A stretch of DNA of 24,094 bases, from assembly GCA_009927255.1 (NCBI GenBank), contig RFNJ01000126.1:1-24094 (forward strand), read 5' to 3'. Position 1 is the stretch's first letter; each line of letters begins with the position of its first letter. Below the pieces are notes generated by a model. That model was not told the DNA's origin, ran no database searches, and saw only the letters and a program-made list of their open reading frames with translations. The position numbers were made by a program, and so were the translations under genes. Origin of the DNA: Pseudomonadota bacterium (GTDB taxonomy: Bacteria > Pseudomonadota > Alphaproteobacteria > UBA2136 > UBA6156). Shown piece by piece: positions 23,345-24,094 of this stretch.

Positions 23345-23626
23345 TTAAGCCCGCGAAACCACGCGCTCGAGTAAAAACGCCAAGTCAAGTTCACCATGGC
23401 GAATGGCTTTGGCGACCAAGGGAAATTGGTCTTCCACCCCCGCGACAAAATCGGCCACAAAGCGCGAGATTTGGCCATCAAAGCGCGCGCGGCCATCGTC
23501 TTGCCACAGGCTGCGGGCGGTGTTTTTGCACAGCGTGAGTTGTTCTTCAAAGGTAGCGGGCAGGGCAGGAGCGGGGGCTGCTTCCGCCGCGGCAATGGGC
23601 GGCTGGCTGGCAAGGGCAGGTTTCAT
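23345..23626 (-). CDS. 93-residue hypothetical protein
   Basis: Not recognised. Ala/Pro-rich first 25 residues (ASQPPIAAAEAAPAPALPA), then a helical domain: TFEEQLTLCKNTARSLWQDD, FDGQISRFVADFVAGVEDQF, and AIRHGELDLAFLLERVVSRA. No membrane segment. Codon third positions are GC-rich like the neighbours, which supports coding. It converges with the deoxyribosyltransferase-like gene, 14 bases apart. The ribosome site before the ATG (AAAGATGCG) is weak, and no good promoter was found, so the start is uncertain. Confidence 0.6.
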   Translation of the reverse strand: MKPALASQPPIAAAEAAPAPALPATFEEQLTLCKNTARSLWQDDGRARFDGQISRFVADFVAGVEDQFPLVAKAIRHGELDLAFLLERVVSRA

Positions 23627-23757
23627 GGTTTCGCATCTTTCTGTCGGTTTAATGTATGATGATAAGACTGGTGGCGGGTTTGCGCCATGTTACGGCTATT
23701 GGGCTGGCCCGATTGGCGGCAGGCTTTGTGCTTTGTATGCAACAAAACACCAAAAAG

Positions 23758-23828
23758 GATGATTTTAAAAAGAATACATTTTATATTTAAATATGATTTA
23801 TTTCAATAACTTAATTATAAAAATCATC
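23758..23828. repeat. AT-rich block with nested palindromes
   Basis: In the gene-free stretch 23627-24094, this ~70-base block is about 85% A+T. It has outer arms GATGATTTT (23758-23766) and AAAATCATC (23820-23828), and inside them a perfect 12-base palindrome ATATTTAAATAT (23783-23794). It could be a DNA-binding or unwinding site, but nothing else supports that. Bases 23641-23757 show no feature I can name. Confidence 0.5.
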
Positions 23829-23844
23829 TCTAACTTGATACATC

Positions 23845-23960
23845 TTCGCTACCAAATTGCTACCAAACCCACACCAAACCACACCCCAAAAAGCACCAAA
23901 TTGTGCCACTATATCTGGGGGGTCGTGCGCTGGGTTCAGGGTGGAGGGTTCAGGGGGAGC
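23845..23960. repeat. CCAAA-rich block and GGGTTCAGGG direct repeat
   Basis: Bases 23851-23900 have about 21 C and only 2 G, with five CCAAA copies. Bases 23932-23941 and 23946-23955 are exact direct copies of GGGTTCAGGG, 14 bases apart. RNA from the plus strand over the first part would be C-rich and G-poor, like the zone at 2761-2967 on the other strand. Confidence 0.55.
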
Positions 23961-24019
23961 AGATAAAGGGCCTACACCCAAGAAAAAGGTTTGAACGTGG
24001 CACTCCCCGTGGGACGTCA

Positions 24020-24085
24020 CCCCGGGGCATGGCTGGGCCGATTTTTTTCTATCAAAAAATCGGGGTGCCCAGCCTGAGCCCGGGG
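24020..24085. repeat. Large imperfect hairpin near the right edge
   Basis: Inner stem CGATTTTTT (24039-24047) with AAAAAATCG (24054-24062), then GGCTGGGC (24031-24038) with GCCCAGCC (24067-24074) across a 4-base bulge, then CCCCGGGGC against GCCCGGGG (24078-24085). The total is about 25 pairs with a 6-base loop. Neither strand has a T-run after the hairpin, so it is not a normal terminator; it resembles a REP/MITE-type or structured-RNA element. The true extent to the right is unknown. Confidence 0.6.
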
Positions 24086-24094
24086 TTACAAAAA

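Noticed and set aside
23811..24020. 69-residue minus-strand frame in the right-hand spacer
   Set aside because: Runs through the CCAAA tract and direct repeats, has no ribosome site, and looks like translated repeat sequence (Pro/Val/Gly/Trp).

Overview
The window looks like a chromosomal segment of a GC-rich alphaproteobacterium. The signs are a three-subunit proton-pumping transhydrogenase (PntAA/PntAB/PntB, the arrangement known from Rhodospirillum), a NodT-type outer-membrane lipoprotein, several TTGACA-type promoters, and housekeeping genes (ruvAB, lpdA, glmS, metG, rsmI, trhO). The taxonomic call is an inference; there is no rRNA to confirm it.

Layout. Bases 1-5430 are minus-strand housekeeping genes: ruvB (runs off the left edge), ruvA, lpdA, a SAM-dependent methyltransferase and glmS. 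A 207-base, almost C-free (on +) spacer separates the methyltransferase from lpdA and looks like a Rho-type termination zone. Bases 5500-5830 hold an isolated, well-expressed-looking 58-residue membrane protein gene with its own promoter and a strong terminator. Bases 5837-7080 hold a GlmU-like left-handed beta-helix protein, a REP-like palindrome and a proline-only tRNA cluster: Pro-GGG, Pro-CGG, and a tandem Pro-CGG copy broken by a 25-base hairpin insert. The pnt operon (7183-10069, +) converges on a minus-strand block (10080-19901) that encodes a tripartite RND efflux system (adaptor, pump, outer-membrane factor), a TVP38-FAD oxidoreductase fusion and an archaeal/eukaryote-like methionyl-tRNA synthetase. 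Bases 20069-21608 (minus) hold trhO and a LuxR-type HTH/zinc-site protein with its own terminator and a dyad at its promoter. Bases 21679-23330 (+) hold rsmI followed by two unrecognised small proteins and a nucleoside-2-deoxyribosyltransferase-like protein. A small minus-strand gene follows. The right end (23627-24094) has no convincing gene but is full of palindromes and repeats.

How the genes work together. LpdA and the transhydrogenase concern NAD(P)H/acyl-dehydrogenase redox metabolism. GlmS supplies glucosamine-6-phosphate for envelope sugars. The RND system with its membrane-linked flavoprotein suggests export plus redox detoxification. TrhO, RsmI, MetG and the tRNAs form a scattered translation theme.

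Two genes, glmS and the RND adaptor, are each interrupted by a one-base shortening of a homopolymer. Both read as full length when one base is restored. GlmS is normally indispensable, so sequencing error is a serious possibility. I did not find a clearly new defence or mobile system. The most novel-looking items are the 58-residue membrane protein unit, the rsmI-linked small-protein/deoxyribosyltransferase cassette, the HTH/zinc protein with its dyad, and the hairpin-containing tRNA copy.
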